12,429 nt of DNA from Nitrospirota bacterium (GTDB lineage Bacteria; Nitrospirota; Thermodesulfovibrionia; Thermodesulfovibrionales; Magnetobacteriaceae): NCBI GenBank assembly GCA_015233265.1, contig JADFXZ010000009.1, positions 14,627 through 27,055 of the forward strand. Direction: 5' to 3'. Numbering within the stretch: the stretch's first letter is position 1; every line of letters begins with the position of its first letter. The position numbers were made by a program, and so were the translations under genes. Shown here in pieces: positions 1-6,782 of the stretch. Under the pieces are notes generated by a model. It was given only the letters and a program-made list of their open reading frames with translations, searched no databases and was not told where the DNA came from.

Positions 1-86
1 TCAGTGGCGGCAAACTCAGCATTATTAAGGAGCTCTATAGCCTTTCCTAAAGGGAGTACATCAGCCCTGCCAAGCATATCGCGCAT
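1..86 (-). CDS. 5' end of an unidentified gene, cut by the window edge
   Basis: An open frame starts at an ATG (84-86, minus strand) and runs 28 codons to the window edge without a stop. It reads MRDMLGRADVLPLGKAIELL and then NNAEFAAT. It begins 6 bases after the stop of the phospholipase-like gene, as in an operon. No clear Shine-Dalgarno precedes it, and a second in-frame ATG at codon 4 is possible. The leucine- and alanine-rich opening looks like the amphipathic start of a cytoplasmic enzyme, but too little is visible to name a family. The protein-like composition and tight spacing are the only support. Confidence 0.5.
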   Translation of the reverse strand, partial: MRDMLGRADVLPLGKAIELLNNAEFAAT

Positions 87-92
87 AGTTAG

Positions 93-869
93 TTAGTGCT
101 GCGAGTCATTTTTAAAGAGTTTCTTATAAATTGGGCCGTGAACGATTTCACCCGCCGGAGCGTATTGCATAACCGAGGAGTCACGCCCGTTTATTATGAC
201 GTCAACGATTCGTTTAAGGGATGTGTCTGTCAGGTCTTTGATGGCGGCATGAGGTGGGCTGCTACTGACAAAGAAGGATTTCTCAAATATGTTAACAAAG
301 GACATCGATGTAAATAGAGACATGAAGACAAGGCTTTTGAAGATTCTTTTATTGGCCTTGTAGGAGAAAAATGTGTTGCTGATAGAGTTTTCGAGGAATT
401 CGTCGTTGCGCTTTTGGACGCTGCGTTTAATGGCAACTGCCTGCAGCCAGTATTTCTTATTAATAAGGCTGTCGGCCTTGATTTCGTACATAGTGTGTTG
501 GATGTTCTTTTTTTCTTTTGTTAGGATTTCATGGCAGACGGTGTCAGCGGCGAGGTGGCAGAGATAGCCGTAGCTGAATGCCTTCTGCTGATTGTTGCGG
601 GCGCTGTCTAAGATAGCAAAGCCGAATTCCCACGAATGAGAGCTGCCGTTTTGCGGGAGATATTTCTTACCGAGGACGACATCGGCTATGATGTTTCCAT
701 AGAGGAAGTCGTCTTTGAATTTTTTAATAATCACAAATATAGCCGGCGGAAGCAGATAAGGCAGTGACAGGACTTCGTTACCCAAGTACATGTGAGTCAG
801 CGGCCCCCACGCAAACCCAGACGTTGGTATCGCTAAAAATCCAAGAACCAGGAAAGCGAACATAAGCAT
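93..869 (-). CDS. Secreted zinc-dependent phospholipase C-like protein
   Basis: A 258-residue protein whose first 20 residues form a signal peptide ending SGFA, followed by WGPLTH. In zinc phospholipase C and S1/P1-type enzymes the mature chain begins with a Trp whose backbone binds zinc, so a cut between A20 and W21 fits well. Likely metal ligands follow in the family order: H26, D63 (IIAD), H78 (HSWEFG), H105 and D109 (HLAAD), H113 (HE), and the H125/E129/D133 cluster. The rest is helical, and a hydrophobic stretch near residues 179-200 could be a second membrane contact. The predicted role is hydrolysis of phospholipid head groups or a related phosphodiester outside the cytoplasm; the substrate cannot be read from sequence. 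It lies downstream of murB on the same strand and 6 bases before another gene. No Shine-Dalgarno is evident at ATG1 or at the ATG at codon 3. Confidence 0.75.
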   Translation of the reverse strand: MLMFAFLVLGFLAIPTSGFAWGPLTHMYLGNEVLSLPYLLPPAIFVIIKKFKDDFLYGNIIADVVLGKKYLPQNGSSHSWEFGFAILDSARNNQQKAFSYGYLCHLAADTVCHEILTKEKKNIQHTMYEIKADSLINKKYWLQAVAIKRSVQKRNDEFLENSISNTFFSYKANKRIFKSLVFMSLFTSMSFVNIFEKSFFVSSSPPHAAIKDLTDTSLKRIVDVIINGRDSSVMQYAPAGEIVHGPIYKKLFKNDSQH

Positions 870-880
870 CGTATTTGTAT

Positions 881-908
881 TGTATAATATTCCAACTTAA
901 AATAGCAA
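881..908 (-). promoter_or_regulatory. Candidate promoter for the phospholipase-like gene
   Basis: On the minus strand TTGCTA (903-908) and TATACA (881-886) are separated by 16 bases; an overlapping TATTAT (884-889) is another possible -10. Transcription would begin only about 6 bases before the ATG, giving an almost leaderless message, which fits the absence of a Shine-Dalgarno. Seen by eye only. Confidence 0.3.
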
Positions 909-993
909 AATATGGACGCATCCCTACGGGGGAAAAAGCACTACAAGCGTTTTGTTGTTATATCAGAGTCAAAGCAACCCAAATCGTGAGGAT

Positions 994-2055
994 TTATTGC
1001 AGGACTTGAACCTCTCGTTCAAGTGTTACTTTAAAGCGTTCATACAACGTATCTTCTATGAGTTTTGCGAAGTCTATGACCTCGGAAAATGTTGCGTCTT
1101 CATAGTTTACAATTGCAAGCGTGTGATTTGGCGAAAGCCCAACCCGCCCTTTTCTAAAACCCTTGCCGAAGCACTTCTCAATGAGATACGCCGCTGAGAG
1201 CTTTACCTCAGAGGAGTGCGATTGCGCCCAGTACCAGTTTCTATCTGATGGCGAGGCATCGACAACCCCCATTATCTGGTCGAAATGGCCGGTTGATATG
1301 ACCGGGTTTTTATAAAATGACCCCGCGCACTTAAATCTGCTGTAGCCGTCTAATTGCAGCATTCCCTTGCGCGCTCTAATTTGCAGCACAGCCGCCCTGA
1401 CATCTTGTAAGGTTACGTTGGTACCTTCCCTTGTGCCTTCCTGAAAATATTTCTCCAAATCATGATACCTGATATTTAGTTTGCCATCGCGTTTTAAGAC
1501 AAATTTAACTATTACAATTATATACTTTCCAAAGGCTTCTGAATTGAATAAGCTCTTTCTGTATGATAATTTGCATTCGGCGTTAGTGAACCTTGCGATG
1601 CTTCCATCGGCAGTGTCAACAACAATCACTTCATAAATCAGACTCTCCACCGACTGCCCGTAAGCACCAATGTTTTGCACCGGCGCTGCCCCCACCGTAC
1701 CGGGTATTCCTGATAGACACTCAACCCCAAAAAGATTCTCATTGATACATTCACTTACAAAACTATCCCAAACGACACCAGCACCACAGGTCTTATAGAC
1801 ACTATCTCCCACTGTGGCAGTGTGGGATTCTTTGTTTGCCATATGAATTATCAGGCCGTCGTAGCCTCTGTCGCTGATTAAAAGGTTGCTGCCGCCGCCT
1901 AAGACATAAAAGGGAACGCCTTGTTGTTTTGCAAACTCGACAGCTTCATAAACGGACACAGCACTGTCCGCCTTTACATAAAACCTCGCCGCCCCACCTA
2001 TTTTAAACGTGGTAAGCTCAGCCAGAGGATAGTTCTTTAAACAGTTCATCAGCAT
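994..2055 (-). CDS. murB: UDP-N-acetylenolpyruvoylglucosamine reductase MurB
   Basis: MurB reduces UDP-GlcNAc-enolpyruvate to UDP-MurNAc with NADPH and FAD in the cytoplasm, the second committed step of peptidoglycan synthesis. Counting from the ATG at 2055 (353 residues), the FAD-binding landmarks appear in order: TTFKIGG near 15-21, GGGSNLLI near 53-60, SGIPGTVGAAPVQNIGAYG near 115-133, then CAGSFYKNPV with the catalytic Ser near 246, and LEREV near 345-349 with the catalytic Glu. The layout with an NIRYHDL segment is that of the E. coli-like type I enzyme. The frame stays open upstream to a TTG at 2133, but those 26 extra residues do not resemble MurB and overlap the end of a toxin relic, so I start at ATG 2055. 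ATG 2049 is equally good, with AGGATG just upstream. Confidence 0.95.
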   Translation of the reverse strand: MLMNCLKNYPLAELTTFKIGGAARFYVKADSAVSVYEAVEFAKQQGVPFYVLGGGSNLLISDRGYDGLIIHMANKESHTATVGDSVYKTCGAGVVWDSFVSECINENLFGVECLSGIPGTVGAAPVQNIGAYGQSVESLIYEVIVVDTADGSIARFTNAECKLSYRKSLFNSEAFGKYIIVIVKFVLKRDGKLNIRYHDLEKYFQEGTREGTNVTLQDVRAAVLQIRARKGMLQLDGYSRFKCAGSFYKNPVISTGHFDQIMGVVDASPSDRNWYWAQSHSSEVKLSAAYLIEKCFGKGFRKGRVGLSPNHTLAIVNYEDATFSEVIDFAKLIEDTLYERFKVTLEREVQVLQ

Positions 2056-2063
2056 CCTAGTGT

Positions 2064-2093
2064 ATGATAACTGATAAAGAGATAAATTAGCAA
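2064..2093 (-). promoter_or_regulatory. murB: Candidate murB promoter
   Basis: On the minus strand TTGCTA (2088-2093) and TATCAT (2064-2069, 5 of 6 to consensus) are 18 bases apart. The start point would fall about 2057, leaving almost no leader before ATG 2055 and about 8 bases before ATG 2049. The same TTGCTA -35 word occurs at the candidate promoter of the next gene downstream. Confidence 0.3.
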
Positions 2094-2119
2094 ATCTATC
2101 GCTTTGGAGATGCCGCTTA

Positions 2120-2490
2120 TCAAATACAGTCAAACTGCCTCAGGAACTCCTCTGGCCTCAGTATCTCCACTGCCTGAAAAACCTTTAAATCTAAAAGATG
2201 ATGGTCTTCCGGATATAATATAATCAGCCCTTCCCTCCAGTGCACATGCAAGGTATTTATTATCCGAGGGGTCACTTTTGATGGCATCGATAATTCAGAA
2301 CATCCATCGTAAGTGTTGCCACAGCCGCAACTTCATATAAGTCGTCTATTATCTCTCGTCCACGTTTATGTATTTTTTGTACACGCGGGTAAAATAAAAC
2401 CAGCGTTATCTCTTCCAAAATCGAAGCCGAAAGAACCAACTCTATTTCCTGATTTCTCGCTAAATCTATAATTCTGGCACGATTGCCATT
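2120..2490 (-). pseudogene. Decayed PIN-domain toxin
   Basis: Three pieces of one PIN-family toxin lie in successive minus-strand frames. The first (about 2490-2300) reads NGNRARIIDLARNQEIEL and continues through SASILEEITLVL. The second (about 2291-2208) contains SDPSDNKYLACALEG and ADYIISG. The third (about 2207-2120) contains DHHLLDLKVF and LRPEEFLRQF, ending in TGA. These are the usual middle and C-terminal motifs of VapC-like ribonucleases, with the acidic SDPSDN and GD-H metal-site segments split by the breaks. The frame changes near 2292-2300 and again at 2207-2208, where an extra A follows TCCGGA. An in-frame TAG replaces the N-terminal strand carrying the first catalytic Asp. No functional toxin can be made. 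The end overlaps the upstream extension of the murB frame. Confidence 0.75.
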
Positions 2491-2521
2491 CTAAGCATTT
2501 TGTGTTGAGTTGAGCTTCTCT

Positions 2522-2596
2522 TTATTCTTCCAGCCTTACCGCTTTTAAAGCCTCATCTATTGCAGATTCAATCTCCACTTGTAATGTTTGTTGTAG
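2522..2596 (-). pseudogene. C-terminal remnant of the antitoxin paired with the PIN toxin
   Basis: A 24-codon open stretch bounded by in-frame stops reads LQQTLQVEIESAIDEAL then KAVRLEE and stops at TAA. The charged, helical tail and its position about 31 bases ahead of the toxin relic, same strand, match the C-terminus of a short antitoxin. The DNA-binding N-terminus is not recognisable upstream. A neighbouring frame (2568-2777) is open but resembles nothing I know; with the interrupted frame it may be more of the same decayed module. Confidence 0.45.
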
Positions 2597-2700
2597 TTAG
2601 TATAGTCAACAATAGCTGCCGTAGTTCAAATGCTGGCTGACCACTTCCATAAGCCTCATAATAATATCTTAATTTTTTTTGCCACTGGAGTAAATTTTTC

Positions 2701-2730
2701 TTGACAAATATTTTTCTTATGTGGTATGGT
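2701..2730 (+). promoter_or_regulatory. Promoter of the ATP synthase operon
   Basis: A perfect TTGACA (2701-2706) is followed 18 bases on by TATGGT (2725-2730, 4 of 6 to TATAAT). Transcription would start near 2737 and give a leader of about 64 bases. A Shine-Dalgarno AGAGAGG (2786-2792) stands 8 bases before the first ATG. No other comparable promoter was seen ahead of the operon. Confidence 0.55.
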
Positions 2731-2800
2731 AGCTCAGCCGTGGTGTCGGGCGGCATTCGAGGGTGAGCAGATATCAATTCGTTGAAGAGAGGTCTCTGGA

Positions 2801-3235
2801 ATGGTAGAGTTTAACGGCTGGTTTTTTGTTCTCATAGTCAACTTTTTGTTTCTTGTTTGGGTATTAAACATGGTACTGTTTAAGCCTATTATGGGGATTA
2901 TCAGGAAACGGCAGAATATCAGGCACAGTTCGTTAGATGAGGTCAAAGCACTTGAGCTGAAAAAGGAACAGGCTGTGGAGCAGCTCAGACGTGATATGGC
3001 CGCAGCCCAGGCAAACGCCAGGGATACTTACCTTAGAATTAGAGAGAAAGGCATTATCAGGCAGCACGAACTCATCGCCATTAGCCAGGACAACGCCGTA
3101 AGGAGCCTTTATAATGCCACCAGAGAGTTGTCCAAAACAGTAGAAGAGGTAACCAGTGCCGTTATGACTGATTTAGACGGATATGCCGATGAGATTGTCA
3201 AAAAACTTACACACGGATATGTCAAAAACAACTAA
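2801..3235 (+). CDS. atpF': ATP synthase F0 subunit b' (peripheral stalk)
   Basis: A 144-residue protein with one N-terminal membrane helix (about residues 7-29, FNGWFFVLIVNFLFLVWVL), the short positively charged turn KPIMGIIRKRQ, and then a long charged coiled-coil rich in E, K, Q and R to the end. This is the b/b' architecture: the helix anchors in the membrane beside subunit a, and the coiled coil reaches up F1 to subunit delta. It lies first in the operon and directly before a second, different b-type gene; that pairing is why I call it b'. The two b-type proteins probably form a heterodimer, as in cyanobacteria, many deltaproteobacteria and related groups. A good Shine-Dalgarno supports the start. 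It overlaps the next gene by 17 bases, suggesting translational coupling. Confidence 0.88.
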   Translation: MVEFNGWFFVLIVNFLFLVWVLNMVLFKPIMGIIRKRQNIRHSSLDEVKALELKKEQAVEQLRRDMAAAQANARDTYLRIREKGIIRQHELIAISQDNAVRSLYNATRELSKTVEEVTSAVMTDLDGYADEIVKKLTHGYVKNN

Positions 3236-3818
3236 AACTATTATATTTGCGGCAACCGCGGTTATTCTTATTGCTGGGGTCGTGCATGAGCTGATTCCCG
3301 CTGTGGCATATGCCGCTGAGGAAGGGGCTAAGCACGAGACTTCTTTCAAGGAGTGGTTTTGGCTCGTCGTAAATTTCCTCATTTTAGTCAGCGTTTTAGT
3401 CTTTTTCCTGAAGAAACCGCTTTCAGAGTATTACAAACAAAGGACAGAGCTGCTTGAAAAGGCGTTATTCGAGGCACGGCAGGCGCGGGAGCTTGCGGAG
3501 AAGGCACTTGTCGAGATAGAGCAACAGCTGAAACTCAAAGACGAAGAGATAAAAAGGATGATTGACGCGGCTATCGAGGCCGGAGAGGCTGACAGTGAAC
3601 GTCATATCGCCGAGGGTAAGGCCACCAGTGAGGCAATTGAGCGTCTCGCATGGGAAAACGTAGAGTATGAGATGAGAAAGGCTAAGGCGATAATAAGAAA
3701 GAAGGCAGCCGCGGCAATTGCAAGCCTTGCGGCGGATAAAATCAGTAAAGTCATCGATGATGAGATTGCAGCCAAGTTAATAAATGATTCTATCTCTAAA
3801 ATAGGACAGGGAACGTGA
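3219..3818 (+). CDS. atpF: ATP synthase F0 subunit b
   Basis: Counted from ATG 3219 this is 199 residues. It differs from a standard b subunit in having two hydrophobic segments. The first (about 8-22) is followed by AVAYAAEEG, which looks like a signal peptide with a cleavage site near residues 30-32. The second (about 47-64, FWLVVNFLILVSVLVFFL) is the normal b anchor, followed by KKPLSEYYKQR and a long coiled coil. A signal-like extension of this kind is known on b subunits of Geobacter-like bacteria. The frame is open to an earlier ATG at 3183, but that would add 12 residues before the basic MSKTTK start and deepen the overlap with b', so 3219 is preferred. The stop overlaps the GTG of atpH in the sequence GTGA. 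Confidence 0.92.
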   Translation: MSKTTKTIIFAATAVILIAGVVHELIPAVAYAAEEGAKHETSFKEWFWLVVNFLILVSVLVFFLKKPLSEYYKQRTELLEKALFEARQARELAEKALVEIEQQLKLKDEEIKRMIDAAIEAGEADSERHIAEGKATSEAIERLAWENVEYEMRKAKAIIRKKAAAAIASLAADKISKVIDDEIAAKLINDSISKIGQGT

Positions 3819-4357
3819 AAATCAACGGCAAATCAGCTATAAGATACGCCAAAGCAATATTCGCATCGGCGGGCATTGATAAGGTTGAGGTCGTCATAAA
3901 CGAACTGACAGCCGTCAATCAGCTCATGTGCGCTAATAAACACATAACGGCCATCTTTATAAACCCGTTCTTCAATGCCGGGGACAGGGCTAAGGCGCTT
4001 GACGCGATAGTCGGTCAGCTGCACCTTGCCGATATGACAAAAAGATACTTGGCCATGCTGATAGCCTCGCGGGCAATGAGGGGCCTCTCCCAGATTATTA
4101 CAGTATTGACGGCCTTGTACCGCGATGGGATGAAAAAGGCGATTGCCGTAGTAGCATCCCCTACTGAGCTGACCAGCCAGCAGAAGCAGAGTCTTAAACA
4201 GATATTAAAGGCACGCATAAACAGAGACGTAACCATAGAAAACGTGATAGACCCCTCACTAATCGGCGGGCTAATTGCCACAGTGGGTAACTTGGTCATA
4301 GATGCCAGCATAAAGGGCCAATTGAGGCTTTTAACAAAAGCGCTCGCAAAGGAGTGA
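3815..4357 (+). CDS. atpH: ATP synthase F1 subunit delta
   Basis: A 180-residue OSCP/delta protein, the usual length. The N-terminal helical domain begins with AIRYAKAIFASAG, matching the family's A-x-RYA-x-A-hydrophobic opening that contacts the alpha N-termini. The C-terminal part contains DPSLIGGLIATVGN and DASIKGQLRLL, the conserved delta signature that joins the b/b' stalk to the top of F1. The start is GTG, overlapping the stop of atpF by 4 bases, with AGGGA a few bases upstream; this is typical of coupled translation. Its stop lies within the Shine-Dalgarno region of atpA, 4 bases before that ATG. Nothing seems broken or unusual. Confidence 0.95.
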   Translation: MKINGKSAIRYAKAIFASAGIDKVEVVINELTAVNQLMCANKHITAIFINPFFNAGDRAKALDAIVGQLHLADMTKRYLAMLIASRAMRGLSQIITVLTALYRDGMKKAIAVVASPTELTSQQKQSLKQILKARINRDVTIENVIDPSLIGGLIATVGNLVIDASIKGQLRLLTKALAKE

Positions 4358-4361
4358 AACA

Positions 4362-5876
4362 ATGGAAATAAAGTCCGAAGAGATATGTGATACGATTAAA
4401 AAGGGTATCCACGGTTTCGACGAGAAGGTAGACGTAAGTGAAATCGGTACGGTACTGAGTGTTGGCGACGGAATTGCCAAAATCTATGGCCTCGATAACG
4501 TTATGTCAGGTGAACTGCTGGAGTTCCCAAATAATCTCGTCGGCATGGCCTTAAACCTCGAGGAAGACGCCGTCGGGGCAGTCTTATTCGGACAGTCTGA
4601 GCTGATTAACGAAAAAGACATAGTGAAACGTACTGGCAGGATTATGGACGTCCCTGTAGGCGAGGCGCTCTTGGGCAGAGTGGTAAACGCAATCGGCGTT
4701 CCAATAGATGGCAAAGGTCCAATAGACACACCGCACAAGAGAAAGGTTGACATCCTGGCCCCCGGTATAATCGAAAGACAGCCAGTGCACGAACCTCTTC
4801 AGACAGGGCTAAAGGCGATTGACAGCATGGTTCCCATTGGCAGGGGACAAAGAGAGTTAATCATCGGCGACCGCCAGACTGGAAAGACGGCCGTAGGCGT
4901 CGATGCCATAATAAATCAAAAGGGCGGCGATGTGTTTTGCATCTATGTTGCCGTTGGACAAAAACTGTCAAACGTGGTGCGCGTCGTAAAGACCCTCGAA
5001 GAACACGGAGCGATGGCACATACAATCGTGGTATGTACGTCGGCCAGCGAACCAGCCCCGCTTCAGTATCTTGCCCCATACACGGGCTGTGCGATGGGAG
5101 AGTATTTCAGGGACTCGGGCAGGCACGCCCTCATCATATATGACGATTTAAGCAAACAAGCGGTGGCATACAGACAGCTTTCCCTGCTTCTGAGGCGTCC
5201 CCCCGGGCGTGAGGCATACCCTGGCGACGTATTCTTTCTTCACTCAAGGCTGCTTGAGAGGGCATCGAAGATGTCAGCAGAAAAAGGCGGCGGGTCATTG
5301 ACCGCCCTTCCAATTATCGAAACTCAGGCTGGTGACGTCTCTGCCTACATCCCCACGAATGTTATATCTATCACAGACGGTCAGATATATCTTGAGCCGG
5401 ATTTATTTTACGCCGGTATCAGGCCGGCCATCAACGTAGGTCTATCGGTAAGCCGCGTTGGCAGTGCCGCGCAGACCAAGGCAATGAAGCAGGTGGCTGG
5501 CACGCTGCGTCTGAGCCTTGCCCAGTTCAGAGAACTTGCCGCGTTTGCTCAGTTTGGCACTGATTTGGATAAGTCCACGCTGGCCATGATTGCCCGTGGC
5601 AAGCGCATGGTCGAGCTATTAAAGCAAGCGCAGTACGTGCCAATGTCAATTGCTGAGCAGGTGTTTGTGCTTTATACGGGGAGTGAGGGGTTTCTGGATG
5701 ACCTGCCAGTAGAGAAAGTTGTTGAATTTGAGAAGGCCCTGCTTGCCTTTGCAAGGGCTAAAAAGGCCGAGCTGCTCAAGGAAATCACGGACAAAAAGGC
5801 CCTTGACGATGACTTAAAACAAAGGCTTTCCGCTGCTGTTGCTCAATACAAGGCCGAGTTCGTGAAGACAATTTAA
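4362..5876 (+). CDS. atpA: ATP synthase F1 subunit alpha
   Basis: A 504-residue alpha subunit, full length. It forms the alternating ring with beta and carries non-catalytic nucleotide sites. The N-terminal beta-barrel domain includes IGTVLSVGDGIAKIYGL (about 27-43). The Walker A loop GDRQTGKT is at residues 169-176, the same position as in E. coli. The Walker B region ALIIYDDLSKQAVAYRQ, the RRPPGREAYPGD loop and the SVSRVGSAAQ segment with the arginine finger are all intact. The C-terminal helical domain follows. A strong Shine-Dalgarno AAAGGAG lies inside the end of atpH. Its TAA is immediately followed by the ATG of atpG. No anomalies. Confidence 0.99.
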   Translation: MEIKSEEICDTIKKGIHGFDEKVDVSEIGTVLSVGDGIAKIYGLDNVMSGELLEFPNNLVGMALNLEEDAVGAVLFGQSELINEKDIVKRTGRIMDVPVGEALLGRVVNAIGVPIDGKGPIDTPHKRKVDILAPGIIERQPVHEPLQTGLKAIDSMVPIGRGQRELIIGDRQTGKTAVGVDAIINQKGGDVFCIYVAVGQKLSNVVRVVKTLEEHGAMAHTIVVCTSASEPAPLQYLAPYTGCAMGEYFRDSGRHALIIYDDLSKQAVAYRQLSLLLRRPPGREAYPGDVFFLHSRLLERASKMSAEKGGGSLTALPIIETQAGDVSAYIPTNVISITDGQIYLEPDLFYAGIRPAINVGLSVSRVGSAAQTKAMKQVAGTLRLSLAQFRELAAFAQFGTDLDKSTLAMIARGKRMVELLKQAQYVPMSIAEQVFVLYTGSEGFLDDLPVEKVVEFEKALLAFARAKKAELLKEITDKKALDDDLKQRLSAAVAQYKAEFVKTI

Positions 5877-6752
5877 ATGCCTAATCTAAGAGACATAAGA
5901 ACCCGTATAACGTCGGTTACAAACACCGGCAAGATAACCAAGGCCATGCAGATGGTCTCGGCGGCTAAGCTCAGAAGGGCACAAAACGCCATGCTTGCCA
6001 CGCGCCCATATGCAATTAAACTCTTTGAAATGCTGTCATATCTGGCTTCAGCGGTAGAAAGGGAGTCCTATCCGCTTCTGAATCTGAGACAGAGAAGGCT
6101 TGTAGAGCTGATTGTGCTGACATCAGACAAGGGCCTCTGCGGCGCGTTTAACACAAATGTGCTGAAAGAGACGGCCAGATTAATAAACGAGTTAAAGGCC
6201 GAGGGCATTGCGGTATCTATTGTAGCCGTGGGGAAAAAGGCAAGGGACTATTTCCATCGCGTTGGAATCCCTATCAGAAAGACATTCGTTGATTTCTATA
6301 AGCATGTCAAATTCGAAGACGCTCAGGCAATCGCCGGTGAGATAATCGAAAGTTATACAAACGAATCGGTAGATGAGCTTATCATAGTATATAACGAGTA
6401 TAAAACCGTGTTGCAGCAAACCCCAAAGAGGGCAAGGCTGCTGCCCGTTGAAACACAAGCGTCAGGCTACACTGGTGACGGCATCTTAGACAAATTCATA
6501 TTCGAGCCTTCGGAGGCTGAAATCCTTAACGCACTATTGCCCAAATACGTTGAAAATCAGATATTCAGGGCAGTGTTAGAGTCACGCGTCTCTGAGGAGG
6601 CGGCCAGAATGGTAGCCATGGAAAATGCAAACAAAAATACGAAAGATCTCATGGGCAAGCTCACGCTCCAGTACAATAAGGCCAGACAGGCGGCCATTAC
6701 CATCGAGCTGATGGACATTGTCGGCGGGGCAGAGGCACTAGCCAATGATTAA
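5877..6752 (+). CDS. atpG: ATP synthase F1 subunit gamma
   Basis: A 291-residue gamma subunit, the rotating central shaft. The N-terminal helix contains DIRTRITSVTNTGKITKAM and MVSAAKLRRAQ, and the C-terminal helix contains EEAARMVAMENA, YNKARQAAIT and ELMDIVGGAEAL, the two helices that form the coiled-coil axle inside the alpha-beta ring. The middle Rossmann-like part has LTSDKGLCGAFNTNV, which is strongly conserved. I see no insertion like the cysteine redox switch of chloroplast gamma. The ATG directly abuts the TAA of atpA, so translation is probably coupled; the upstream Shine-Dalgarno is weak. Confidence 0.98.
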   Translation: MPNLRDIRTRITSVTNTGKITKAMQMVSAAKLRRAQNAMLATRPYAIKLFEMLSYLASAVERESYPLLNLRQRRLVELIVLTSDKGLCGAFNTNVLKETARLINELKAEGIAVSIVAVGKKARDYFHRVGIPIRKTFVDFYKHVKFEDAQAIAGEIIESYTNESVDELIIVYNEYKTVLQQTPKRARLLPVETQASGYTGDGILDKFIFEPSEAEILNALLPKYVENQIFRAVLESRVSEEAARMVAMENANKNTKDLMGKLTLQYNKARQAAITIELMDIVGGAEALAND

Positions 6753-6782
6753 AAAGAATATAATAATGACAGAGGAGGTCTG

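Noticed and set aside
920..936. TCCC-TACG-GGGGA hairpin after murB as a terminator
   Set aside because: The stem is only about 4 pairs and the T-run is on the wrong side for the minus strand.
2056..2133. 26-residue N-terminal extension of MurB from TTG 2133
   Set aside because: Not MurB-like, overlaps the toxin relic, and lacks a Shine-Dalgarno; starts at ATG 2055 or 2049 fit the family.
2726..2768. tRNA-like words GGTAGCTCAG and ATTCGAGG after the operon promoter
   Set aside because: The spacing between the D-arm-like and T-arm-like words is about 25 bases, too short for a tRNA, and no acceptor stem pairs.
2568..2777. 69-codon minus-strand frame as a real small gene
   Set aside because: No recognisable family and no good ribosome site; it overlaps the antitoxin relic in another frame and the atp promoter. 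More likely decayed module DNA.
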